Of a DNA stretch of 64,000 bases, positions 26,201 to 40,700 are shown in pieces (position 1 is the first letter of the stretch; every line of letters begins with the position of its first letter). Made by a program: the position numbers and the translations under genes. Under the pieces are notes generated by a model. The model was not told the origin of the DNA and ran no database searches. It saw nothing but the letters and a program-made list of their open reading frames with translations. The stretch is taken from positions 234,078 through 298,077 of the forward strand of contig NW_027137018.1 in the NCBI RefSeq assembly GCF_040869045.1, in the 5' to 3' direction. The DNA comes from Eurosta solidaginis. Taxonomy: Eukaryota; Arthropoda; Insecta; Diptera; Tephritidae.

Positions 26201-29200
26201 AGACGTCGAGTAACCAAAACAAATGCGTTAAACAAATTCGTACACGTTATTTATCAATTTAACTCTAGAATTAAAGGATATACAACGAGAAACAACGTTT
26301 GACAACCTTTAAACAGTTTTAATAACTATCTCAAAAATTATCGCTCTGATGCAAACAACTGATGAGTTATCTACTTAAATATGATGAACAAAACGACTTA
26401 CGTATTTTAAACATGCTAACCTTTAGCCCGGTAAGCAAATTAAAAAAAAAACGCAATATGTAGGCTACACGAGAACGGAGACGTCGAGTAACCAAAACAA
26501 ATGCGTTAAACAAATTCGTACACGTTATTTATCAATTTAACTCTAGAATTAAAGGATATACAACGAGAAACAACGTTTGACAACCTTTAAACAGTTTTAA
26601 TAACTATCTCAAAAATTGTCGCTCTGATGCAAACAACTGATGAGTTATCTACTCAAATTTGTTGAACAAAACGACTTACGTATTTTAAGCATGCTAACCT
26701 TTAGCCCGGTAAGCAAATTTAAAAAAAAAACGCAATTTGTAGGCTACACGAGAACGGAGACGTCGAGTAACCAAAACAAATGCGTTAAACAAATTCGTAC
26801 ACGTTATTTATCAATTTAACTCTAGAATTAAAGGATATACAACGAGAAACAACGTTTGACAACCTTTAAACAGTTTTAATAACTATCTCAAAAATTTTCG
26901 CTCTGATGCAAACAACTGATGAGTTATCTACTTAAATTTGATGAACAAAACGACTTGCGTATTTTAAACATGCTAACCTTTAGCCCGGTAAGCAAATTAA
27001 AAAAAAAAACGCAATATGTAGGCTACACGAGAGCGGAGACGTCGAGTAACCAAAACAAATGCGTTAAACAAATTCGTACACGTTATTTATCAATTTAACT
27101 CTAGAATTAAAGGATATACAACGAGAAACAACGTTTGACAACCTTTAAACAGTTTTAATAACTATCTCAAAAATTATCGCTCTGATGCAAACAACTGATG
27201 AGTTATCTACTTAAATTTGTTGAACAAAACGACTTACGTATTTTAAGCATGCTAACCTTTAGCCCGGTAAGCAAATTAAAAAAAAACGCAATATGTAGGC
27301 TACACGAGAACGGAGACGTCGAGTAACCAAAACAAATGCGTTAAACAAATTCGTACACGTTATTTATCAATTTAACTCTAGAATTAAAGGATATACAACG
27401 AGAAACAACGTTTGACAACCTTTAAACAGTTTTAATAACTATCTCAAAAATTATCGCTCTGATGCAAACAACTGATGAGTTATCTACTTAAATATGATGA
27501 ACAAAACGACTTACGTATTTTAAACATGCTAACCTTTAGCCCGGTAAGCAAATTAAAAAAAAAACGCAATATGTAGGCTACACGAGAACGGAGACTTCGA
27601 GTAACCAAAACAAATGCGTTAAACAAATTCGTACGCGTTATTTATCAATTTAACTCTAGAATTAAAGGATATACAACGAGAAACAACGTTTGACAACCTT
27701 TAAACAGTTTTAATAACTATCTCAAAAATTATCGCTCTTATGCAAACAAACTGATGAGTTATCTACTTAAATTTGATGAACAAAACGACTTACGTATTTT
27801 AAACATGCTAACCTTTAGCCCGGTAAGCAAATTAAAAAAAAAAACGCAATATGTAGGCTACACGAGAACGGAGACGTCGAGTAACCAAAACAAATGCGTT
27901 AAACAAATTCGTACACGTTATTTATCAATTTAACTCTAGAATTAAAGGATATACAACGAGAAACAACGTTTGACAACCTTTAAACAGTTTTAATAACTAT
28001 CTCAAAAATTATCGCTCTGATGCAAACAACTGATGAGTTATCTACTTAAATATGGTGAACAAAACGACTTACGTATTTTAAACATGCTAACCTTTAGCCC
28101 GGTAAGCAAATTAAAAAAAAAACGCAATATGTAGGCTACACGAGAACGGAGACGTCGAGTAACCAAAACAAATGCGTTAAACAAATTCGTACACGTTATT
28201 TATCAATTTAACTCTAGAATTAAAGGATATACAACGAGAAACAACGTTTGACAACCTTTAAACAGTTTTAATAACTATCTCAAAAATTGTCGCTCTGATG
28301 CAAACAACTGATGAGTTATCTACTTAAATTTGATGAACAAAACGACTTACGTATTTTAAACATGCTAACCTTTAGCCCGGTAAGCAAATTAAAAAAAAAA
28401 AACGCAATATGTAGGCTACACGAGAACGGAGACGTCGAGTAACCAAAACAAATGCGTTAAACAAATTCGTACACGTTATTTATCAATTTAACTCTAGAAT
28501 TAAAGGATATACAACGAGAAACAACGTTTGACAACCTTTAAACAGTTTTAATAACTATCTCAAAAATTATCGCTCTGATGCAAACAACTGATGAGTTATC
28601 TACTTAAATATGATGAACAAAACGACTTACGTATTTTAAACATGCTAACCTTTAGCCCGGTAAGCATATTAAAAAAAAATGCAATATGTAGGCTACACGA
28701 GAACGGAGACGTCGAGTAACCAAAACAAATGCGTTAAACAAATTCGTACACGTTATTTATCAATTTAACTCTAGAATTAAAGGATATACAACGAGAAACA
28801 ACGTTTGACAACCTTTAAACAGTTTTAATAACTATCTCAAAAATTATCGCTCTGATGCAAACAACTGATGAGTTATCTACTTAAATTTGATGAACAAAAC
28901 GACTTACGTATTTTAAACATGCTAACCTTTAGCCCGGTAAGCAAATTAAAAAAAAAAACGCAATATGTAGGCTACACGAGAACGGAGACGTCGAGTAACC
29001 AAAACAAATGCGTTAAACAAATTCGTACACGTTATTTATCAATTTAACTCTAGAATTAAAGGATATACAACGAGAAACAACGTTTGACAACCTTTAAACA
29101 GTTTTAATAACTATCTCAAAAATTATCGCTCTGATGCAAACAACTGATGAGTTATCTACTTAAATTTGATGAACAAAACGACTTACGTATTTTAAACATG

Positions 29201-32200
29201 CTAACCTTTAGCCCGGTAAGCAAATTTAAAAAAAAAACGCAATATGTAGGCTACACGAGAACGGAGACGTCGAGTAACCAAAACAAATGCGTTAAACAAA
29301 TTCGTACACGTTATTTATCAATTTAACTCTAGAATTAAAGGATATACAACGAGAAACAACGTTTGACAACCTTTAAACAGTTTTAATAACTATCTCAAAA
29401 ATTATCGCTCTGATGCAAACAACTGATGAGTTATCTACTTAAATATGATGAACAAAACGACTTACGTATTTTAAACATGCTAACCTTTAGCCCGGTAGGC
29501 AAATTAAAAAAAAAACGCAATATGTAGGCTACACGAGAACGGAGACGTCGAGTAACCAAAACAAATGCGTTAAACAAATTCGTACACGTTATTTATCAAT
29601 TTAACTCTAGAATTAAAGGATATACAACGAGAAACAACGTTTGACAACCTTTAAACAGTTTTAATAACTATCTCAAAAATTATCGCTCTGATGCAAACAA
29701 CTGATGAGTTATCTACTTAAATTTGATGAACAAAATGACTTACGTATTTTAAACATGCTAACCTTTAGCCCGGTAAGCAAATTAAAAAAAAAAACGCAAT
29801 ATGTATGCTACACGAGAACGGAGACGTCGAGTAACCAAAACAAATGCGTTAAACAAATTCGTACACGTTATTTATCAATTTAACTCTAGAATTAAAGGAT
29901 ATACAACGAGAAACAACGTTTGACAACCTTTAAACAGTTTTAATAACTATCTCAAAAATTATCGCTCTGATTCAAACAACTGATGAGTTATCTACTTAAA
30001 TATGATGAACAAAACGACTTACGTATTTTAAACATGCTAACCTTTAGCCCGGTAAGCAAATTAAAAAAAAAACGCAATATGTAGGCTACACGAGAACGGA
30101 GACGTCGAGTAACCAAAACAAATGCGTTAAACAAATTCGTACACGTTATTTATCAATTTAACTCTAGAATTAAAGGATATACAACGAGAAACAACGTTTG
30201 ACAACCTTTAAACAGTTTTAATAACTATCTCAAAAATTTTCGCTCTGATGCAAACAACTGATGAGTTATCTACTCAAATTTGTTGAACAAAACGACTTAC
30301 GTATTTTAAGCATGCTAACCTTTAGCCCGGTAAGCAAATTTAAAAAAAAACGCAATATGTAGGCTACACGAGAACGGAGACGTCGAGTAACCAAAACAAA
30401 TGCGTTAAACAAATTCGTACACGCTATTTATCAATTTAACTCTAGAATTAAAGGATATACAACGAGAAACAACGTTTGACAACCTTTAAACAGTTTTAAT
30501 AACTATCTCAAAAATTATCGCTCTGATGCAAACAACTGATGAGTTATCTACTTAAATTTGATGAACAAAACGACTTACGTATTTTAAACATGCTAACCTT
30601 TAGCCCGGTAAGCAAATTAAAAAAAAAAACGCAATATGTAGGCTACACGAGAGCGGAGACGTCGAGTAACCAAAACAAATGCGTTAAACAAATTCGTACA
30701 CGTTATTTATCAATTTAACTCTAGAATTAAAGGATATACAACGAGAAACAACGTTTGACAACCTTTAAACAGTTTTAATAACTATCTCAAAAATTATCGC
30801 TCTGATGCAAACAACTGATGAGTTATCTACTTAAATTTGTTGAACAAAACGACTTACGTATTTTAAGCATGCTAACCTTTAGCCCGGTAAGCAAATTAAA
30901 AAAAAACGCAATATGTAGGCTACACGAGAACGGAGACGTCGAGTAACCAAAACAAATGCGTTAAACAAATTCGTACACGTTATTTATCAATTTAACTCTA
31001 GAATTAAAGGATATACAACGAGAAACAACGTTTGACAACCTTTAAACAGTTTTAATAACTATCTCAAAAATTATCGCTCTGATGCAAACAACTGATGAGT
31101 TATCTACTTAAATATGATGAACAAAACGACTTACGTATTTTAAACATGCTAACCTTTAGCCCGGTAAGCAAATTAAAAAAAAAACGCAATATGTAGGCTA
31201 CACGAGAACGGAGACTTCGAGTAACCAAAACAAATACGTTAAACAAATTCGTACACGTTATTTATCAATTTAACTCTAGAATTAAAGGATATACAACGAG
31301 AAACAACGTTTGACAACCTTTAAACAGTTTTAATAACTATCTCAAAAATTATCGCTCTTATGCAAACAAACTGATGAGTTATCTACTTAAATTTGATGAA
31401 CAAAACGACTTACGTATTTTAAACATGCTAACCTTTAGCCCGGTAAGCAAATTAAAAAAAAAACGCAATATGTAGGCTACACGAGAACGGAGACGTCGAG
31501 TAACCAAAACAAATGCGTTAAACAAATTCGTACACGTTATTTATCAATTTAACTCTAGAATTAAAGGATATACAACGAGAAACAACGTTTGACAACCTTT
31601 AAACAGTTTTAATAACTATCTCAAAAATTATCGCTCTGATGCAAACAACTGATGAGTTATCTACTTAAATATGATGAACAAAACGACTTACGTATTTTAA
31701 ACATGCTAACCTTTAGCCCGGTAAGCAAATTAAAAAAAAAACGCAATATGTAGGCTACACGAGAACGGAGACGTCGAGTAACCAAAACAAATGCGTTAAA
31801 CAAATTCGTACACGTTATTTATCAATTTAACTCTAGAATTAAAGGATATACAACGAGAAACAACGTTTGACAACCTTTAAACAGTTTTAATAACTATCTC
31901 AAAAATTGTCGCTCTGATGCAAACAACTGATGAGTTATCTACTTAAATTTGATGAACAAAACGACTTACGTATTTTAAACATGCTAACCTTTAGCCCGGT
32001 AAGCAAATTAAAAAAAAAAACGCAATATGTAGGCTACACGAGAACGGAGACGTCGAGTAACCAAAACAAATGCGTTAAACAAATTCGTACACGTTATTTA
32101 TCAATTTAACGCTAGAATTAAAGGATATACAACGAGAAACAACGTTTGACAACCTTTAAACAGTTTTAATAACTATCTCAAAAATTATCGCTCTGATGCA

Positions 32201-33029
32201 AACAACTGATGAGTTATCTACTTAAATATGATGAACAAAACGACTTACGTATTTTAAACATGCTAACCTTTAGCCCGGTAAGCAAATTAAAAAAAAACGC
32301 AATATGTAGGCTACACGAGAACGGAGACGTCGAGTAACCAAAACAAATGCGTTAAACAAATTCGTACACGTTATTTATCAATTTAACTCTAGAATTAAAG
32401 GATATACAACGAGAAACAACGTTTGACAACCTTTAAACAGTTTTAAGAACTATCTCAAAAATTATCGCTCTGATGCAAACAACTGATGAGTTATCTACTT
32501 AAATTTGATGAACAAAACGACTTACGTATTTTAAACATGCTAACCTTTAGCCCGGTAAGCAAATTAAAAAAAAAAACGCAATATGTAGGCTACACGAGAA
32601 CGGAGACGTCGAGTAACCAAAACAAATGCGTTAAACAAATTCGTACACGTTATTTATCAATTTAACTCTAGAATTAAAGGATATACAACGAGAAACAACG
32701 TTTGACAACCTTTAAACAGTTTTAATAACTATCTCAAAAATTATCGCTCTGATGCAAACAACTGATGAGTTATCTACTTAAATTTGATGAACAAAACGAC
32801 TTACGTATTTTAAACATGCTAACCTTTAGCCCGGTAAGCAAATTTAAAAAAAAAACGCAATATGTAGGCTACACGAGAACGGAGACGTCGAGTAACCAAA
32901 ACAAATGCGTTAAACAAATTCGTACACGTTATTTATCAATTTAACTCTAGAATTAAAGGATATACAACGAGAAACAACGTTTGGCAACCTTTAAACAGTT
33001 TTAATAACTATCTCAAAAATTATCGCTCT

Positions 33030-34702
33030 GATGCAAACAACTGATGAGTTATCTACTTAAATATGATGAACAAAACGACTTACGTATTTTAAACATGCTA
33101 ACCTTTAGCCCGGTAAGCAAATTAAAAAAAAAAACGCAATATGTATGCTACACGAGAACGGAGACGTCGAGTAACCAAAACAAATGCATTAAACAAATTC
33201 GTACACGTTATTTATCAATTTAACTCTAGAATTAAAGGATATACAACGAGAAACAACGTTTGACAACCTTTAAACAGTTTTAATAACTATCTCAAAAATT
33301 ATCGCTCTGATGCAAACAACTGATGAGTTATCTACTTAAATTTGATGAACAAAACGACTTACGTATTTTAAACATGCTAACCTTTAGCCCGGTAAGCAAA
33401 TTAAAAAAAAAAACGCAATATGTATGCTACACGAGAACGGAGACGTCGAGTAACCAAAACAAATGCATTAAACAAATTCGTACACGTTATTTATCAATTT
33501 AACTCTAGAATTAAAGGATATACAACGAGAAACAACGTTTGACAACCTTTAAACAGTTTTAATAACTATCTCAAAAATTATCGCTCTGATGCAAACAACT
33601 GATGAGTTATCTACTTAAATTTGATGAACAAAACGACTTACGTATTTTAAACATGCTAACCTTTAGCCCGGTAAGCAAATTAAAAAAAAAAAACGCAATA
33701 TGTATGCTACACGAGAACGGAGACGTCGAGTAACCAAAACAAATGCATTAAACAAATTCGTACACGTTATTTATCAATTTAACTCTAGAATTAAAGGATA
33801 TACAACGAGAAACAACGTTTGACAACCTTTAAACAGTTTTAATAACTATCTCAAAAATTATCGCTCTGATGCAAACAACTGATGAGTTATCTACTTAAAT
33901 TTGATGAACAAAACGACTTACGTATTTTAAACATGCTAACCTTTAGCCCGGTAAGCAAATTAAAAAAAAAAACGCAATATGTATGCTACACGAGAACGGA
34001 GACGTCGAGTAACCAAAACAAATGCATTAAACAAATTCGTACACGTTATTTATCAATTTAACTCTAGAATTAAAGGATATACAACGAGAAACAACGTTTG
34101 ACAACCTTTAAACAGTTTTAATAACTATCTCAAAAATTATCGCTCTGATGCAAACAACTGATGAGTTATCTACTTAAATTTGATGAACAAAACGACTTAC
34201 GTATTTTAAACATGCTAACCTTTAGTCCGGTAGGCAAATTAAAAAAAAACGCAATATGTAGGCTACACGAGAACGGAGACGTCGAGTAACCAAAACAAAT
34301 GCGTTAAACAAATTCGTACACGTTATTTATCAATTTAACTCTAGAATTAAAGGATATACAACGAGAAACAACGTTTGACAACCTTTAAACAGTTTTAATA
34401 ACTATCTCAAAAATTATCGCTCTGATGCAAACAACTGATGAGTTATCTACTTAAATTTGATGAACAAAACGACTTACGTATTTTAAACATGCTAACCTTT
34501 AGCCCGGTAAGCAAATTAAAAAAAAAAACGCAATATGTATGCTACACGAGAACGGAGACGTCGAGTAACCAAAACAAATGCATTAAACAAATTCGTACAC
34601 GTTATTTATCAATTTAACTCTAGAATTAAAGGATATACAACGAGAAACAACGTTTGACAACCTTTAAACAGTTTTAATAACTATCTCAAAAATTATCGCT
34701 CT
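33030..34702 (+). repeat. Local burst of one monomer variant ('aaatgcattaaac')
   Basis: A G-to-A change that turns 'aaatgcgttaaac' into 'aaatgcattaaac' is seen only here, in four consecutive monomers (starting 33030, 33309, 33589, 33869) and again in the one starting 34424. All five also carry 'tgtatgct'. The monomer between (34147-34423) has 'tttagtccggtaggc' instead. Extra copies lengthen this interval of the 13-monomer pattern (17 monomers between 30651 and 35386). Confidence 0.85.
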
Positions 34703-37700
34703 GATGCAAACAACTGATGAGTTATCTACTTAAATATGATGAACAAAACGACTTACGTATTTTAAACATGCTAACCTTTAGCCCGGTAAGCAAATTAAAA
34801 AAAAAACGCAATATGTAGGCTACACGAGAACGGAGACGTCGAGTAACCAAAACAAATGCGTTAAACAAATTCGTACACGTTATTTATCAATTTAACTCTA
34901 GAATTAAAGGATATACAACGAGAAACAACGTTTGACAACCTTTAAACAGTTTTAATAACTATCTCAAAAATTGTCGCTCTGATGCAAACAACTGATGAGT
35001 TATCTACTCAAATTTGTTGAACAAAACGACTTACGTATTTTAAGCATGCTAACCTTTAGCCCGGTAAGCAAATTTAAAAAAAAAACGCAATATGTAGGCT
35101 ACACGAGAACGGAGACGTCGAGTAACCAAAACAAATGCGTTAAACAAATTCGTACACGTTATTTATCAATTTAACTCTAGAATTAAAGGATATACAACGA
35201 GAAACAACGTTTGACAACCTTTAAACAGTTTTAATAACTATCTCAAAAATTATCGCTCTGATGCAAACAACTGATGAGTTATCTACTTAAATTTGATGAA
35301 CAAAACGACTTACGTATTTTAAACATGCTAACCTTTAGCCCGGTAAGCAAATTAAAAAAAAAAACGCAATATGTAGGCTACACGAGAGCGGAGACGTCGA
35401 GTAACCAAAACAAATGCGTTAAACAAATTCGTACACGTTATTTATCAATTTAACTCTAGAATTAAAGGATATACAACGAGAAACAACGTTTGACAACCTT
35501 TAAACAGTTTTAATAACTATCTCAAAAATTATCGCTCTGATGCAAACAACTGATGAGTTATCTACTTAAATTTGTTGAACAAAACGACTTACGTATTTTA
35601 AGCATGCTAACCTTTAGCCCGGTAAGCAAATTTAAAAAAAACGCAATATGTAGGCTACACGAGAACGGAGACGTCGAGTAACCAAAACAAATGCGTTAAA
35701 CAAATTCGTACACGTTATTTATCAATTTAACTCTAGAATTAAAGGATATACAACGAGAAACAACGTTTGACAACCTTTAAACAGTTTTAATAACTATCTC
35801 AAAAATTATCGCTCTGATGCAAACAACTGATGAGTTATCTACTTAAATATGATGAACAAAACGACTTACGTATTTTAAACATGCTAACCTTTAGCCCGGT
35901 TAGCAAGTTAAAAAAAAAACGCAATATGTAGGCTACACGAGAACGGAGACTTCGAGTAACCAAAACAAATGCGTTAAACAAATTCGTACACGTTATTTAT
36001 CAATTTAACTCTAGAATTAAAGGATATACAACGAGAAACAACGTTTGACAACCTTTAAACAGTTTTAATAACTATCTCAAAAATTATCGCTCTGATGCAA
36101 ACAACTGATGAGTTATCTACTTAAATATGATGAACAAAACGACTTACGTATTTTAAACATGCTAACCTTTAGCCCGGTAGGCAAATTAAAAAAAAAACGC
36201 AATATGTAGGCTACACGAGAACGGAGACGTCGAGTAACCAAAACAAATGCGTTAAACAAATTCGTACACGTTATTTATCAATTTAACTCTAGAATTAAAG
36301 GATATACAACGAGAAACAACGTTTGACAACCTTTAAACAGTTTTAATAACTATCTCAAAAATTATCGCTCTGATGCAAACAACTGATGAGTTATCTACTT
36401 AAATTTGATGAACAAAACGACTTACGTATTTTAAACATGCTAACCTTTAGCCCGGTAAGCAAATTAAAAAAAAAAACGCAATATGTATGCTACACGAGAA
36501 CGGAGACGTCGAGTAACCAAAACAAATGCGTTAAACAAATTCGTACACGTTATTTATCAATTTAACTCTAGAATTAAAGGATATACAACGAGAAACAACG
36601 TTTGACAACCTTTAAACAGTTTTAATAACTATCTCAAAAATTATCGCTCTGATGCAAACAACTGATGAGTTATCTACTTAAATATGATGAACAAAACGAC
36701 TTACGTATTTTAAACATGCTAACCTTTAGCCCGGTAAGCAAATTAAAAAAAAAACGCAATATGTAGGCTACACGAGAACGGAGACGTCGAGTAACCAAAA
36801 CAAATGCGTTAAACAAATTCGTACACGTTATTTATCAATTTAACTCTAGAATTAAAGGATATACAACGAGAAACAACGTTTGACAACCTTTAAACAGTTT
36901 TAATAACTATCTCAAAAATTGTCGCTCTGATGCAAACAACTGATGAGTTATCTACTCAAATTTGTTGAACAAAATGACTTACGTATTTTAAGCATGCTAA
37001 CCTTTAGCCCGGTAAGCAAATTTAAAAAAAAAACGCAATATGTAGGCTACACGAGAACGGAGACGTCGAGTAACCAAAACAAATGCGTTAAACAAATTCG
37101 TACACGTTATTTATCAATTTAACTCTAGAATTAAAGGATATACAACGAGAAACAACGTTTGACAACCTTTAAACAGTTTTAATAACTATCTCAAAAATTA
37201 TCGCTCTGATGCAAACAACTGATGAGTTATCTACTTAAATTTGATGAACAAAACGACTTACGTATTTTAAACATGCTAACCTTTAGCCCGGTAAGCAAAT
37301 TAAAAAAAAAAACGCAATATGTAGGCTACACGAGAGCGGAGACGTCGAGTAACCAAAACAAATGCGTTAAACAAATTCGTACACGTTATTTATCAATTTA
37401 ACTCTAGAATTAAAGGATATACAACGAGAAACAACGTTTGACAACCTTTAAACAGTTTTAATAACTATCTCAAAAATTATCGCTCTGATGCAAACAACTG
37501 ATGAGTTATCTACTTAAATTTGTTGAACAAAACGACTTACGTATTTTAAGCATGCTAACCTTTAGCCCGGTAAGCAAATTTAAAAAAAACGCAATATGTA
37601 GGCTACACGAGAACGGAGACGTCGAGTAACCAAAACAAATGCGTTAAACAAATTCGTACACGTTATTTATCAATTTAACTCTAGAATTAAAGGATATACA

Positions 37701-40700
37701 ACGAGAAACAACGTTTGACAACCTTTAAACAGTTTTAATAACTATCTCAAAAATTATCGCTCTGATGCAAACAACTGATGAGTTATCTACTTAAATATGA
37801 TGAACAAAACGACTTACGTATTTTAAACATGCTAACCTTTAGCCCGGTAAGCAAATTAAAAAAAAAACGCAATATGTAGGCTACACGAGAACGGAGACTT
37901 CGAGTAACCAAAACAAATGCGTTAAACAAATTCGTACACGTTATTTATCAATTTAACTCTAGAATTAAAGGATATACAACGAGAAACAACGTTTGACAAC
38001 CTTTAAACAGTTTTAATAACTATCTCAAAAATTATCGCTCTTATGCAAACAAACTGATGAGTTATCTACTTAAATTTGATGAACAAAACGACTTACGTAT
38101 TTTAAACATGCTAACCTTTAGCCCGGTAAGCAAATTAAAAAAAAAACGCAATATGTAGGCTACACGAGAACGGAGACGTCGAGTAACCAAAACAAATGCG
38201 TTAAACAAATTCGTACACGTTATTTATCAATTTAACTCTAGAATTAAAGGATATACAACGAGAAACAACGTTTGACAACCTTTAAACAGTTTTAATAACT
38301 ATCTCAAAAATTATCGCTCTGATGCAAACAACTGATGAGTTATCTACTTAAATATGATGAACAAAACGACTTACGTATTTTAAACATGCTAACCTTTAGC
38401 CCGGTAAGCAAATTAAAAAAAAAAACGCAATATGTAGGCTACACGAGAACGGAGACGTCGAGTAACCAAAACAAATGCGTTAAACAAATTCGTACACGTT
38501 ATTTATCAATTTAACTCTAGAATTAAAGGATATACAACGAGAAACAACGTTTGACAACCTTTAAACAGTTTTAATAACTATCTCAAAAATTGTCGCTCTG
38601 ATGCAAACAACTGATGAGTTATCTACTTAAATTTGATGAACAAAACGACTTACGTATTTTAAACATGCTAACCTTTAGCCCGGTAAGCAAATTAAAAAAA
38701 AAAAAACGCAATATGTAGGCTACACGAGAACGGAGACGTCGAGTAACCAAAACAAATGCGTTAAACAAATTCGTACACGTTATTTATCAATTTAACTCTA
38801 GAATTAAAGGATATACAACGAGAAACAACGTTTGACAACCTTTAAACAGTTTTAATAACTATCTCAAAAATTATCGCTCTGATGCAAACAACTGATGAGT
38901 TATCTACTTAAATATGATGAACAAAACGACTTACGTATTTTAAACATGCTAACCTTTAGCCCGGTATGCAAATTAAAAAAAAACGCAATATGTAGGGTAC
39001 ACGAGAACGGAGACGTCGAGTAACCAAAACAAATGCGTTAAACAAATTCGTACACGTTATTTATCAATTTAACTCTAGAATTAAGGATATACAACGAGAA
39101 ACAACGTTTGACAACCTTTAAACAGTTTTAATAACTATCTCAAAAATTATCGCTCTGATGCAAACAACTGATGAGTTATCTACTTAAATTTGATGAACAA
39201 AACGACTTACGTATTTTAAACATGCTAACCTTTAGCCCGGTAAGCAAATTAAAAAAAAAAACGCAATATGTAGGCTACACGAGAACGGAGACGTCGAGTA
39301 ACCAAAACAAATGCGTTAAACAAATTCGTACACGTTATTTATCAATTTAACTCTAGAATTAAAGGATATACAACGAGAAACAACGTTTGACAACCTTTAA
39401 ACAGTTTTAATAACTATCTCAAAAATTATCGCTCTGATGCAAACAACTGATGAGTTATCTACTTAAATTTGATGAACAAAACGACTTACGTATTTTAAAC
39501 ATGCTAACCTTTAGCCCGGTAAGCAAATTTAAAAAAAAAACGCAATATGTAGGCTACACGAGAACGGAGACGTCGAGTAACCAAAACAAATGCGTTAAAC
39601 AAATTCGTACACGTTATTTATCAATTTAACTCTAGAATTAAAGGATATACAACGAGAAACAACGTTTGACAACCTTTAAACAGTTTTAATAACTATCTCA
39701 AAAATTATCGCTCTGATGCAAACAACTGATGAGTTATCTACTTAAATATGATGAACAAAACGACTTACGTATTTTAAACATGCTAACCTTTAGCCCGGTA
39801 GGCAAATTAAAAAAAAAACGCAATATGTAGGCTACACGAGAACGGAGACGTCGAGTAACCAAAACAAATGCGTTAAACAAATTCGTACACGTTATTTATC
39901 AATTTAACTCTAGAATTAAAGGATATACAACGAGAAACAACGTTTGACAACCTTTAAACAGTTTTAATAACTATCTCAAAAATTATCGCTCTGATGCAAA
40001 CAACTGATGAGTTATCTACTTAAATTTGATGAACAAAACGACTTACGTATTTTAAACATGCTAACCTTTAGCCCGGTAAGCAAATTAAAAAAAAAAAACG
40101 CAATATGTATGCTACACGAGAACGGAGACGTCGAGTAACCAAAACAAATGCGTTAAACAAATTCGTACACGTTATTTATCAATTTAACTCTAGAATTAAA
40201 GGATATACAACGAGAAACAACGTTTGACAACCTTTAAACAGTTTTAATAACTATCTCAAAAATTATCGCTCTGATGCAAACAACTGATGAGTTATCTACT
40301 TAAATATGATGAACAAAACGACTTACGTATTTTAAACATGCTAACCTTTAGCCCGGTAAGCAAATTAAAAAAAAAACGCAATATGTAGGCTACACGAGAA
40401 CGGAGACGTCGAGTAACCAAAACAAATGCGTTAAACAAATTCGTACACGTTATTTATCAATTTAACTCTAGAATTAAAGGATATACAACGAGAAACAACG
40501 TTTGACAACCTTTAAACAGTTTTAATAACTATCTCAAAAATTGTCGCTCTGATGCAAACAACTGATGAGTTATCTACTCAAATTTGTTGAACAAAACGAC
40601 TTACGTATTTTAAGCATGCTAACCTTTAGCCCGGTAAGCAAATTTAAAAAAAAAACGCAATATGTAGGCTACACGAGAACGGAGACGTCGAGTAACCAAA

